NCBI GenBank assembly: GCA_030550735.1 | Contig: JAUQOT010000011.1 | Coordinates: forward strand, 1 to 17,422 | Length of the DNA: 17,422 nt | Direction of reading: 5' to 3' | Source of the DNA: Patescibacteria group bacterium | Lineage (GTDB): Bacteria > Patescibacteriota > Minisyncoccia > UBA6257 > HR35 | Shown here: positions 6,300-13,466 of the stretch, piece by piece | Layout: every line of letters begins with the position of its first letter | Numbering within the stretch: position 1 is the first letter of the stretch | Translations under genes and position numbers: made by a program | Notes under the pieces: model-generated | Told to the model about the DNA's origin: nothing | Databases searched by the model: none | The model's input: only the letters and a program-made list of their open reading frames with translations

Positions 6300-6977
6300 A
6301 TGAAAAAGAAGACAGAAATAAAAATTTCACGAAGCAAAATAGATCTATTTATAGAATGCCCAAGATGTTTTTGGCTTGAGGTTAAACATAATATTAAAAG
6401 ACCAGAAAAATTTTCATCGGCTCACATAGGATCAAAATACGATCCTTTGTTAAAAAGAATATTTGACGAACATAGAAAAATAAATAAAAAACCACCAGAA
6501 TTAGAAGATTTAGATTTCGAACTTTATCCTGATTTGAACAAGTTAAATATTTGGAGAAAGGGGGTTGAGTATTATCATCCTAAACACAATATAACTTATT
6601 ACGGAAAAATAGATGATCTTTTAATAACTAAAGAAAAAGATTTGGTACCTCTTGATTTCAAAACAACCCTAAGCAAAGATTTTAACGTTTATGATTCTTA
6701 TAAAAGAGAATTAGAAATTTATGGATATTTTTTGAGAAAACAGGGGGAAAAAGTTTTAGACATAGGAGTTCTTTATTTCGTTAGAATCGATATTAATGAA
6801 AAATTTGAAAAAATTGAAGAAAGAAAGATTTTAACTATCGAAAATCTTAATTATGAAATTTATGATGAAATTTTGGAAAATTTAAAAGAAACTTATTTTT
6901 CAGAAAAAGAACCACTACCTAATCCTAATTGCGAATTTTGTAAAAGAGATTTTGAAATTATAAAACTTTTTAAATAA
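6300..6977 (+). CDS. PD-(D/E)XK superfamily nuclease with four cysteines
   Basis: 225 residues. It opens with the ISRSKIDLFIECPRCFWLE motif (9-27) typical of the Cas4/AddB/RecB-like nuclease branch. The active-site pattern is YYGKIDDLLI (100-109) followed by LVPLDFKTT (115-123), giving Asp105/Asp106, Asp119 and Lys121, then ELEIYGYFL (137-145) as the usual helix after the site. Cysteines 20 and 23 (CPRC) and 211 and 214 (CEFC) could together bind a 4Fe-4S cluster, as the N- and C-terminal cysteines of Cas4 and AddB do, although the 2+2 layout differs from the usual 1+3. It is probably a DNA exonuclease or endonuclease. There are no cas genes, CRISPR repeats or helicase partner nearby, so I do not call it Cas4. 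It heads a run of closely spaced genes to 8276. Confidence 0.8.
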   Translation: MKKKTEIKISRSKIDLFIECPRCFWLEVKHNIKRPEKFSSAHIGSKYDPLLKRIFDEHRKINKKPPELEDLDFELYPDLNKLNIWRKGVEYYHPKHNITYYGKIDDLLITKEKDLVPLDFKTTLSKDFNVYDSYKRELEIYGYFLRKQGEKVLDIGVLYFVRIDINEKFEKIEERKILTIENLNYEIYDEILENLKETYFSEKEPLPNPNCEFCKRDFEIIKLFK

Positions 6978-6979
6978 AG

Positions 6980-7243
6980 ATGTCTTTTTTACCTATTAAT
7001 TTTGAAGAAGTTATAAGAACAGTGAGGGATTTCTTGTTTTCAACTAATTTTTATATATTTGTAACTATTTTCGTTATCATTTTTATTTTGGTAAGGAAGT
7101 TTTTAAAAATAATTCAGTGGCTATTAAGTCTTATTGTTTCTCTTTGGTTTACTCTTTTAGTAATTTACTTTTTAATTCAACTTGGATTAATGGAAAAAAT
7201 TATTAACTTTATTAATCAAATTTTATCCAATTTTCATTTATAA
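6980..7243 (+). CDS. Small two-helix membrane protein, unrecognised
   Basis: 87 residues, starting two bases after the previous stop. Two hydrophobic segments are clear: about 24-40 (FYIFVTIFVIIFILV) and 46-68 (WLLSLIVSLWFTLLVIYFLIQLG), separated by a short RKFLKI turn. The N-terminus is amphipathic and the C-terminus short. I recognise no family. The tight spacing between the nuclease gene and the small gene at 7251 supports it as a real gene. It overlaps the promoter-like TATAAT for the next gene. Confidence 0.65.
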   Translation: MSFLPINFEEVIRTVRDFLFSTNFYIFVTIFVIIFILVRKFLKIIQWLLSLIVSLWFTLLVIYFLIQLGLMEKIINFINQILSNFHL

Positions 7244-7244
7244 T
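7239..7244 (+). promoter_or_regulatory. Possible -10 box before the 45-residue peptide gene
   Basis: TATAAT overlaps the TAA stop of the membrane protein gene and ends 6 bases before ATG 7251, the same layout as the hicB promoter. No clear -35 or TG extension is visible, so support is weaker. Confidence 0.35.
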
Positions 7245-7250
7245 TAAGTT

Positions 7251-7388
7251 ATGTTAGAAAAATTTAAAAAAATACCTTTTAAGAAAGTAATTATTAACAA
7301 AATTAAAGAAATTAAACAAAAAACTCATCATCTTAGACCATCGCGACTTAAATCAATTATCCACAGACTGAGAAGTAAAAATAAATGA
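7251..7388 (+). CDS. Basic 45-residue peptide, unrecognised
   Basis: MLEKFKKIPFKKVIINKIKE starts a 45-residue peptide very rich in Lys and Arg, ending SIIHRLRSKNK. It lies seven bases after one stop and shares ATGA with the rimP-like start at 7385, which argues for a real, translationally coupled gene. The composition suggests an RNA- or ribosome-associated role next to rimP, but this is only inference. No family is recognised, and a chance ORF cannot be excluded. Confidence 0.5.
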   Translation: MLEKFKKIPFKKVIINKIKEIKQKTHHLRPSRLKSIIHRLRSKNK

Positions 7389-7639
7389 GCTTAAAAGAAG
7401 AAATAAGAAATTTGATTGAAACAACAATTGAAGAAATGGGTTATAAAATCCAAAGGATTGAAATAGGAAGGGAAAGAGGTAAAAGAACAGTTACGGTTTT
7501 TATTGACAAAGAAGAAGATAGAATAGGAATTAATGACTGTGTTAAAGTTTCAAGAGCAATTGATCCGATTTTAGAAAAAGCAGACTTGATAAAAGAAGAA
7601 TGGATTTTAATTGTTTCTTCACCAGGAAAAAATGTCTAA
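7385..7639 (+). CDS. rimP: Ribosome maturation factor RimP, N-terminal domain only
   Basis: 84 residues. It matches the RimP N-terminal alpha/beta domain: an initial helix (LKEEIRNLIETTIEEMGY), then IEIGRERGKRTVTVFIDKE, IGINDCVKVSRAIDPILE, and the SSPG motif that closes this domain. Full RimP has about 150 residues, with a second SH3-like domain after SSPG. Here the protein ends three residues after SSPG, and endonuclease III begins inside its last codons (8-base overlap). No trace of the second domain is seen in another frame, because that DNA encodes Nth. RimP assists 30S subunit maturation; whether the single domain still does so is unknown. It could be a reduced form specific to this lineage or a truncation. 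The usual partner nusA is not adjacent. Confidence 0.82.
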   Translation: MSLKEEIRNLIETTIEEMGYKIQRIEIGRERGKRTVTVFIDKEEDRIGINDCVKVSRAIDPILEKADLIKEEWILIVSSPGKNV

Positions 7640-8276
7640 AAATCTAAAAAAAAGAAAAGAAATCTTTAAAAAAATAAATAAAGAATTAAAAAAATTATAC
7701 CCTCAAGCTAAGATTGCTTTAAATTTTTCTAACCCCTGGGAACTTTTAGTTGCTGTAATTTTGTCAGCCCAAACTACCGATAAAAAAGTAAATGAAATTA
7801 CAGAAAGGTTATTTAAAAAATATAAAAATTTAGATGATTATATAAATGCTAACCCCAAGGAATTTGAAAATGATATAAAAGGAGTTAATTATTATAAGAA
7901 CAAAGCTAAATTTATTTTAGAAAACGCAAAGATAATAAAAGAAAAGTTTAATGGTGAAGTTCCTAAAAAAATGGAAGATTTACTTAAACTTAAAGGAGTA
8001 GCAAGAAAAACAGCTAATATTGTTTTATCGGTTGCTTATGATATTTTTGAGGGGATAGCAGTTGATACTCATGTTAAGAGATTAAGCCGATTATTTAAAC
8101 TTACAAATGAAACCAAACCCGAAAAAATCGAAAAAGATTTAATGGAGATTATACCTAAAGGTAAAGAGTGGCGTGATTTTCCTTTAAGATTGATTCAATA
8201 TGGAAGAGAATATTGTCCAGCAAAAAAACATAATCACAAAAACTGTCCTTTAAGTAAGGTTTTAAAAGAAAAATAG
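7632..8276 (+). CDS. nth: Endonuclease III (DNA glycosylase/AP lyase)
   Basis: 214 residues from ATG 7632, chosen over TTG 7611; AGGA at 7623-7626 sits upstream inside rimP. Nth removes oxidised pyrimidines and nicks abasic sites in base excision repair. It shows ILSAQTTDKKVNE (43-55), the helix-hairpin-helix LLKLKGVARKTANIVL (117-132) with the catalytic-type Lys126, and AVDTHVKR with the catalytic-type Asp145. The C-terminal iron-sulfur loop is altered: the family's C-x6-C-x2-C-x5-C appears as Cys195-x6-His202-x2-Cys205-x5-Leu211, so two of four ligands are not Cys. The cluster may be absent or unusual. The rest of the fold and both catalytic residues are intact, so glycosylase activity remains plausible. 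It is the last gene of the + strand run and ends 15 bases from the converging pheT stop. Confidence 0.92.
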   Translation: MSKNLKKRKEIFKKINKELKKLYPQAKIALNFSNPWELLVAVILSAQTTDKKVNEITERLFKKYKNLDDYINANPKEFENDIKGVNYYKNKAKFILENAKIIKEKFNGEVPKKMEDLLKLKGVARKTANIVLSVAYDIFEGIAVDTHVKRLSRLFKLTNETKPEKIEKDLMEIIPKGKEWRDFPLRLIQYGREYCPAKKHNHKNCPLSKVLKEK

Positions 8277-8291
8277 TATTTTCCTAATTAT

Positions 8292-10289
8292 TTATCTAAT
8301 TTGAGCTTCGAAGGTTTTTGAAACAAATTCTTTAATTTTTTGAAATTCTTTTTCAACCTCCTCCTCTGTTAAAGTTTTTTCTGGTGATTGAAAAATGAAT
8401 TTGAAAGTTAGAGATTTTTTATCTGGAAAATCATGAGGAAAATAAATATCAAGAAGGATCGTTTTTTTTAAGTTTTTTATTTTTAATTTCTCAAAAGAAT
8501 CAATAATTTTTTTAGTATTGTAGTTTTTACTTATATAAAACGAGAGATCACGAGTTATTTCTGGATAATCTCCCCAATATTCGAATCTTTTGTAACTAGT
8601 GGATACCTTCTTAAGTTCATTTAAATTTATTTCCATAAAACCAACATTGTAATCAATATCATAAACTTCAAGAAGCTTTCTTTTTATTAAACCAATTTTC
8701 AAAAATTCTTTATCAAACAAAAAACCTAAAGCAAAAGGATCAGAAAATTCACAATTTTTACTTTCGAAGATTATATCAGAATTTATATTAAATTTAGCTA
8801 AAAGATAATTTAGAGTTGTTTTAAGTTCTTTTAAAATTTCAAACGGTTCTTTTTTGTTAATTAATAGACAGAGATTATAAAATTCTTTAATTTCATTATT
8901 TTCTCTATAAGCTACCTTTTCTAATCTAAAGATTTTTAAGTCTTTAAATCTTTTTTGATTTAAAGAACAAGATTTAAGAAGATTAGGAAGAAGAGTAAAT
9001 TCAAAATAAGTATAATTTTCGCTAAGAGGATTTAAAAACTCTATCGGTTTTTGATTTTCTTCTAAAATTGATTTAAAAAATTCATAATCTTTTATGCTTA
9101 TCAAGTTATAACCGTAAACTTCTGAAAAACCCAATTCTTTTAAATAAGTTTTAATTTTATAATTGAAAGTAAAAGATTCATCAACATAAGAAGAATGCGA
9201 AGGTGGTTCAAAAACTCTTTTCGGATTATTTACTCCATAAAGTCTTAAAATTTCCTCATAAATATCTTCTTCATTTTTAAGATCAATTCTATCCTCTGGA
9301 ACTAAAACTTGAATTCTATCTTTTTTTCTCTTTATTAATTTAATTCTAAGAAATGAAAGGAATTTTTTGATTTGATTAAAATTTACTGAAATACCTAAAA
9401 ATTTTTCTAATCTTTTTAAATCAATTTCGATTGGTTTTGTTTTATCTATTTTTCCTAAAAATACTCTTCCTTTTAAAACTTTTCCTCCTATATTTTTTTG
9501 AATTAAAAATGATAACCTTTCTAAAGCCTGTAAGCTTCTTTGTGGAATAACCATCCTTTCAAAACGATAACTTGCTTCGGTTGTTATTTTTAAACTTCTA
9601 GAAGTTTTATAAATCGTTGCTGGATCGAAAACAGCTGCCTCAATAAATATATTTTTTGTATTTAAATCAACTTCCGCCTCTTTTGAACCTATTATTCCAG
9701 CTAAAGCTAAAATTTTTTCGTTATCAGTTATTAAAATTTCACCTCCTTGAAGACTATAAAAATTATTATTAAGAGCAATAAATTTTTCTCCTTTTTGAGC
9801 CTCACGAATTATTATTTCTTTATTCTTTATTTTATCTAAATCAAAAACATGAAGAGGTGCCCCAAATTCTAACATAACAAAATTACTTAAATCAACAATG
9901 AAATTAACTGAATTAAACCCGTAACTTTCTACCAATTCTTTTAACCATGTTGGCGATTTATCGTTTTTTACCCCGAGAATAACTCTTCCAAAATAAAAAG
10001 GAGTTTTTGCAGTTTTATTTTTTACTTTAATAAATTGATTAATTTTTTCTTTTCCTTCTTTTATTTTTATAATCGGGTATTTTATTTTACTTTCTATTAA
10101 AGCAGCTATTTCTTGAGCTAAACCAACAAAAGAACTTGCATCGGGATATCTATTAGCCAAAATATCAACTTCTAAAACTCCGTTATTATATGATGATTCA
10201 AAAGCTTTGTCTGTTAAAATTTCGCTTATTTCTTTCCAATTTAATTTTTGGGAAAAATAATTTTCTAAATCTCTAACTCGAAATTTCAT
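8292..10289 (-). CDS. pheT: Phenylalanine-tRNA ligase beta subunit, short form
   Basis: 665 residues against about 795 in E. coli. The N-terminal tRNA-binding OB-fold domain, normally inserted after the first 40 residues, is missing: the B1 halves join directly (MKFRVRDLENYF..KAFESSYNN..LEVDILANRYPDASSFVGLAQEI). The B3/B4 region is seen as GAPLHVFDLDKI, ILALAGIIGS, IFIEAAVFDPATIYKTSR and TEASYRFER. The B5 and catalytic-like core follow, and the FDX-ACB anticodon-binding domain occupies about 571-665 (YWGDYPEITRDLSFYISKNY and an aromatic-rich end). With PheS it forms the (alpha-beta)2 enzyme that charges tRNA-Phe. Its ATG lies 17 bases inside the end of pheS, so the two are co-translated. Loss of the OB domain fits genome reduction. 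The B3/B4 editing residues cannot be judged by eye. Confidence 0.95.
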   Translation of the reverse strand: MKFRVRDLENYFSQKLNWKEISEILTDKAFESSYNNGVLEVDILANRYPDASSFVGLAQEIAALIESKIKYPIIKIKEGKEKINQFIKVKNKTAKTPFYFGRVILGVKNDKSPTWLKELVESYGFNSVNFIVDLSNFVMLEFGAPLHVFDLDKIKNKEIIIREAQKGEKFIALNNNFYSLQGGEILITDNEKILALAGIIGSKEAEVDLNTKNIFIEAAVFDPATIYKTSRSLKITTEASYRFERMVIPQRSLQALERLSFLIQKNIGGKVLKGRVFLGKIDKTKPIEIDLKRLEKFLGISVNFNQIKKFLSFLRIKLIKRKKDRIQVLVPEDRIDLKNEEDIYEEILRLYGVNNPKRVFEPPSHSSYVDESFTFNYKIKTYLKELGFSEVYGYNLISIKDYEFFKSILEENQKPIEFLNPLSENYTYFEFTLLPNLLKSCSLNQKRFKDLKIFRLEKVAYRENNEIKEFYNLCLLINKKEPFEILKELKTTLNYLLAKFNINSDIIFESKNCEFSDPFALGFLFDKEFLKIGLIKRKLLEVYDIDYNVGFMEINLNELKKVSTSYKRFEYWGDYPEITRDLSFYISKNYNTKKIIDSFEKLKIKNLKKTILLDIYFPHDFPDKKSLTFKFIFQSPEKTLTEEEVEKEFQKIKEFVSKTFEAQIR

Positions 10290-11289
10290 TTGTTCTTAAA
10301 TCAGAAGAATGTAAAAGACGAATATCGTTTATTTGATATTTAAGCATAATTAATCTTTCTAAACCAGTACCGAAAGCATAACCTTGAAATTTTTTAGAAT
10401 CAATTCCTGCCTCCTTTAAAACAAATGGATGAATCATTCCTGCTCCAGCAACTTCTAACCAACCAGAAAATTTACAAACAGAACAACCTCTTTGATTACA
10501 AAGAACACAACTTATATCAACTTCAATACTAGGTTCAGTAAAAGGAAAATAACTTGGTCTAAACCTTAAAGTGATTTTTTTCTCAAAATAATTGTCAAAA
10601 AATTCCTCAAAAATATATCTTAAATGAGAGAAATTTGAGTTTTCGCTTACCGAAATTCCTTCAATTTGGTAAAATTCAAAATCGTGTCTTGAATCGGTAG
10701 CCTCAAAACGAAATACTTTCCCAGGAACTATCCCTCTTATTGGGGGTTTATATTTTTTTAAGAAAGGAACCTGAAAAGCACTTGTATGAGTTCGAAGTAA
10801 ATAATTTCGCGGTTCTTTTAACCAAATTGTATCCCACATTTCACGAGCAGGATGAAACTTAGGCATATTAAGAGAATCAAAATTTTCATATTCGGAAACA
10901 ATTAAAGGAGCATCAATTATAATAAAACCCATGTTTTGAAAAATTTCAATTATTTTTTTTAAATTTGAAGATATCAAAGTAAGAGTGGGATAATAAACTT
11001 GGTTTCCTGGATGATAAAAATCAAATTCTATTTCTTCTTCGCTTAATTTTTCTTTTTGTTGATGATAAATTTTCTCTAATTTTTCTTTTGTTTGATTATA
11101 AAATTCACCAACTTTTTTTCTTTCCTCTAAATCTAAATTTTTAAGAATTTCTGAAAAATTAGCTAAATAACTTTTTCTTCCTAAATATTTTATCTTCCAT
11201 TCTTCAAGTTCTTTCAAATTTTTTATTTCCTCTATTTCTTGTTTGGCTTGTTTAAAAATATTTTCTAATTTTTCAATATATTTTTCCAT
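10273..11289 (-). CDS. pheS: Phenylalanine-tRNA ligase alpha subunit
   Basis: 338 residues, near the family norm. An N-terminal coiled coil for tRNA binding (about 1-85) is followed by the class II catalytic core: HPAREMWDTIWL, YLLRTHTSAFQVPFL, VFRFEATDSRHDFEFYQIEG, RFRPSYFPFTEPSIEVD, GWLEVAGAGMIHP, and motif 3 GTGLERLIMLKYQINDIR near the C-terminus. A small Cys cluster (CVLC..GCSVC) before GWLE is usual in this family. It forms the catalytic alpha subunit of the (alpha-beta)2 enzyme with PheT. Its start is one base after the recR stop (TAA-A-ATG), and it overlaps pheT, so it is part of the dnaB-recR-pheS-pheT run. Confidence 0.96.
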   Translation of the reverse strand: MEKYIEKLENIFKQAKQEIEEIKNLKELEEWKIKYLGRKSYLANFSEILKNLDLEERKKVGEFYNQTKEKLEKIYHQQKEKLSEEEIEFDFYHPGNQVYYPTLTLISSNLKKIIEIFQNMGFIIIDAPLIVSEYENFDSLNMPKFHPAREMWDTIWLKEPRNYLLRTHTSAFQVPFLKKYKPPIRGIVPGKVFRFEATDSRHDFEFYQIEGISVSENSNFSHLRYIFEEFFDNYFEKKITLRFRPSYFPFTEPSIEVDISCVLCNQRGCSVCKFSGWLEVAGAGMIHPFVLKEAGIDSKKFQGYAFGTGLERLIMLKYQINDIRLLHSSDLRTNEISS

Positions 11290-11290
11290 T

Positions 11291-11881
11291 TTAATATCTC
11301 TTTTCTAAAGCTTCTTTTAATGTTTCAGGATCAGAGAATTCAATTTCACCACCAGCAGGAATACCTTTTGCTAATTTAGTGAATTTAATTTTAACATATT
11401 TCTTAGATAAATTTTCTAAATATCGTAATGTAGGTTCAGCTTCGCGAATATAGGGTAAACCGATAATTACTTCTTTTATATTACTTTTTTCTAATCTTTC
11501 CTCTAAAATTTTTAATCTTTCTTTTATTAATTTATTTTCACTAAAAGGTAAAATTAAACCACCCAAAATAAAATATCTTCCTTTAAAAATTTTAGCTGTT
11601 TCCATTGAAAGTACATCTGTTTCTCGAGCAACAACCATTATTATTTCTTCCAATCTTTTAGGATTAGAACAAATTGAGCAATATTCTTCGGTAGTAGGAA
11701 AAAAACAAAATTTACAAAATCTTGTTGTTTCTATTAATACTTTTAAATTCTCCAAAAATTCTTTTTTTTTCTCTTCTGGTTGTTTTAAAATCCAAAAAAA
11801 TAATCTGATAGCTTGACGAGGACCTATTTCTGGAAATGAATTAAAAAAATTAATTATTTTTTTAAAGAGAGGAATTAACAT
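11291..11881 (-). CDS. recR: Recombination protein RecR
   Basis: 196 residues from the ATG at 11881. The frame is also open to an ATG at 11905 inside dnaB, but the 11881 start gives the usual 14 residues before FPEIGPRQA and places the zinc cysteines at 56, 59, 68 and 71, close to E. coli. Domains in order: helix-hairpin-helix (about 10-30), C4 zinc finger (CKFC..CSIC), Toprim (VVARETDVLSMET, then GGLILPF) and the C-terminal KLAKGIPAGGEIEFSDPETL segment. RecR works with RecF/RecO to load RecA on gapped DNA. It follows dnaB by a single base (TAA-A-ATG), which also argues for this start, and is followed by pheS in the same way. Confidence 0.95.
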   Translation of the reverse strand: MLIPLFKKIINFFNSFPEIGPRQAIRLFFWILKQPEEKKKEFLENLKVLIETTRFCKFCFFPTTEEYCSICSNPKRLEEIIMVVARETDVLSMETAKIFKGRYFILGGLILPFSENKLIKERLKILEERLEKSNIKEVIIGLPYIREAEPTLRYLENLSKKYVKIKFTKLAKGIPAGGEIEFSDPETLKEALEKRY

Positions 11882-11882
11882 T

Positions 11883-13235
11883 TTAATAAATTTCAAATTC
11901 TTCAAAAGATTGTTCTAGAGAATAAAAATTAACTGTTTCAGGATCAAAAAGAAGATCTACCACTCCTATTGGTCCATTTCTATGTTTAGCAATTATTATT
12001 TGAACTTGATTTGAAGGTAAGCTCATTCCTGTTTCTTTAGGACGATGAATAAAAATAACAACATCAGCATCTTGTTCTAAACTTCCGCTTTCTCTTAAAT
12101 CGCTTAATTTAGGAATTGAAGAAACTCTTTGTTCGGGAGCACGAGAAAGCTGAGAAATAGCTAAAACAGGAACTTGTAATTCTCGAGCCAATTCTTTAAG
12201 ACTTTTAGAAATTTCAGTTACTTCTTGAACTCTGCTTTCATAATTTCTTGTTCCTTTAACCAATTGAAGATAATCAATAATAACCAAACCCAATTCACCA
12301 ATCTCATGTTTTAATTTTCTTGTCATCGTTCTTATTTGAAGAGAAGTAAGACTAGGTGTATCATCAATAAAAATAGGCGATTTTTTTAATCTTTCAACTG
12401 CTTCATAAATCAAACTTAATTCATCAACATCACCTTCATTTGTTAATTTTCCTGTTCTTAGTTTCCATAAACTTACTCCAGCTTCAGCAGCAATTAGTCT
12501 ATCAACAATTTGATCCTTAGACATTTCTAAAGAAAAAATACCAACAGGAATTTTTTCTCTTACAGCAACATAACGAGCGATTGAAAGAGCTAAAGCAGTT
12601 TTTCCCTGTGATGGCCTTGAAGCTAAAATTATGAGGTCTGATTTTTGAAATCCACCTAAATACTCATCTAATTTGGAAAAACCAGTGGGAATACCACGAA
12701 TTATTCTTCCAGTTTGTAAATCTTCGATTCTTTTTAAATTTTCATCTAAGATTGAAGCTAAAGGAGTAAATTCATAAGGATAAACTCTATCAGCTATTTT
12801 AAAAATATTTTTTTCAACTTCATCAATTAATTTTTCTGCTTCATAATTAGTATTTTCTACAAGTTCTCTTATTTTTTGTGATAAATCTAAAAGTTCTAAA
12901 CGAGCTTTATTTGTTTTAATAATTCGAGCATAGGAAGTAATATTTGTTAAAGTTGGAGCTTTATGAATTAAATTGACAATCTTTTCTTGTCCACCTATTT
13001 CCTCTAAAACCTTTTTTTCTTGAAGTTTATTTATTAAAGTAAGCATATCGATTCCTGTCCTTTTTTCAAAAAGTTCAAACATAGTTTGATAGATAATTCT
13101 ATGTTCGTGTAAAGTGAAATCATCTGGTTTTAAAAAATCTACAACTTTTAAAATTGCTTCTTCATCAATTATTAAAGCTCCTAAAAGAGCTTCTTCGATT
13201 TCTTTGATTGTTGAAGGTAAAAATATCTTTTCCAT
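11883..13235 (-). CDS. dnaB: Replicative DNA helicase DnaB
   Basis: 450 residues, full length. The N-terminal helical collar domain (EIEEALLGALIID..DDFTLHEHRIIY) covers about 8-105; the linker is at about 150-185; the RecA-like motor follows, with Walker A SRPSQGKT (206-213), SLEMS (235-239), Walker B LVIIDYLQL (317-325), SQLSR (361-365), RESGSLEQDADVV (381-393), and KHRNGP (417-422) with the arginine finger region. DnaB is the hexameric helicase that unwinds DNA at the replication fork. The Gln in Walker A, where GRPSMGKT has Met, is a mild substitution. No intein is present. It is first in the run to recR-pheS-pheT, with a -10 box 14 bases before its ATG, and is divergent from the tRNA genes. 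Confidence 0.97.
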   Translation of the reverse strand: MEKIFLPSTIKEIEEALLGALIIDEEAILKVVDFLKPDDFTLHEHRIIYQTMFELFEKRTGIDMLTLINKLQEKKVLEEIGGQEKIVNLIHKAPTLTNITSYARIIKTNKARLELLDLSQKIRELVENTNYEAEKLIDEVEKNIFKIADRVYPYEFTPLASILDENLKRIEDLQTGRIIRGIPTGFSKLDEYLGGFQKSDLIILASRPSQGKTALALSIARYVAVREKIPVGIFSLEMSKDQIVDRLIAAEAGVSLWKLRTGKLTNEGDVDELSLIYEAVERLKKSPIFIDDTPSLTSLQIRTMTRKLKHEIGELGLVIIDYLQLVKGTRNYESRVQEVTEISKSLKELARELQVPVLAISQLSRAPEQRVSSIPKLSDLRESGSLEQDADVVIFIHRPKETGMSLPSNQVQIIIAKHRNGPIGVVDLLFDPETVNFYSLEQSFEEFEIY

Positions 13236-13249
13236 CTTGATCTTAAAAA

Positions 13250-13255
13250 ATTATA
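13250..13255 (-). promoter_or_regulatory. -10 box for dnaB
   Basis: On the minus strand TATAAT lies 14 bases upstream of the dnaB ATG, giving a leader of only a few bases and no Shine-Dalgarno. The -35 is poor (a TTTCAA-like sequence at about 16 bases spacing). Confidence 0.45.
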
Positions 13256-13301
13256 AAACCAAAATTTAAATTTGAAAAATATGGAAAAGATATTAAAAAT
13301 T

Positions 13302-13310
13302 TGTTAAAAT
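13302..13310 (+). promoter_or_regulatory. Extended -10 promoter for tRNA-Glu/tRNA-Ala
   Basis: TGTTAAAAT is an extended -10 ending 8 bases before the mature tRNA-Glu 5' end at 13319. A weak TGGAAA at 13282-13287 has 17-base spacing. The 5' leader of the tRNA precursor would be only one to three bases. The 13236-13318 gap is therefore a divergent promoter region shared with dnaB. Confidence 0.4.
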
Positions 13311-13318
13311 ATTAAAAA

Positions 13319-13390
13319 GGCCCCGTCGTCTAACGGTTAGGACACCGCTCTTTCAAGGCGGAAATACGGGTTCGACTCCCGTCGGGGCCG
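13319..13390 (+). tRNA. tRNA-Glu (anticodon UUC)
   Basis: 72 bases. Acceptor GGCCCCG/CGGGGCC pairs fully with discriminator G. D-stem GTCT/GGAC; anticodon stem CCGCT/GGCGG (last pair U-G) with loop CTTTCAA giving UUC; T-stem ACGGG/CCCGT with loop TTCGACT. CCA is not encoded (ATAA follows), so a CCA-adding enzyme is needed. Confidence 0.97.
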
Positions 13391-13394
13391 ATAA

Positions 13395-13466
13395 GGGCCC
13401 GTAGCTCAGTGGTAGAGTGCCGGTTTTGCAAACCGGAGGTCAGGGGTTCGAATCCCCTCGGGTCCA
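13395..13466 (+). tRNA. tRNA-Ala (anticodon UGC)
   Basis: 72 bases, four bases after tRNA-Glu. Acceptor GGGCCCG/CGGGTCC includes the G3-U70 wobble, the identity element for alanyl-tRNA synthetase. Anticodon stem CCGGT/ACCGG with loop TTTGCAA gives UGC; T-stem AGGGG/CCCCT with loop TTCGAAT; discriminator A at 13466. CCA is not encoded. The base after the discriminator is the A of the next gene's ATG. Confidence 0.97.

Noticed and set aside
6300..6977. Cas4 of a CRISPR system
   Set aside because: No CRISPR repeats or other cas genes in the window, and the Cys layout differs from Cas4.
1461..7388. Alternative genetic code with TGA read as Gly
   Set aside because: TGA ends intact genes at 1461-1463, 5260-5262 and 7386-7388, with neighbouring starts placed accordingly.
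8262..8292. Hairpin-like GAAAAATA/TATTTTC between nth and pheT as a terminator
   Set aside because: AT-only, imperfect, almost no loop and no T-run; not a convincing terminator.
11882..11905. Upstream ATG for RecR inside dnaB
   Set aside because: The ATG at 11881 restores the standard distance to the helix-hairpin-helix and zinc cysteines.
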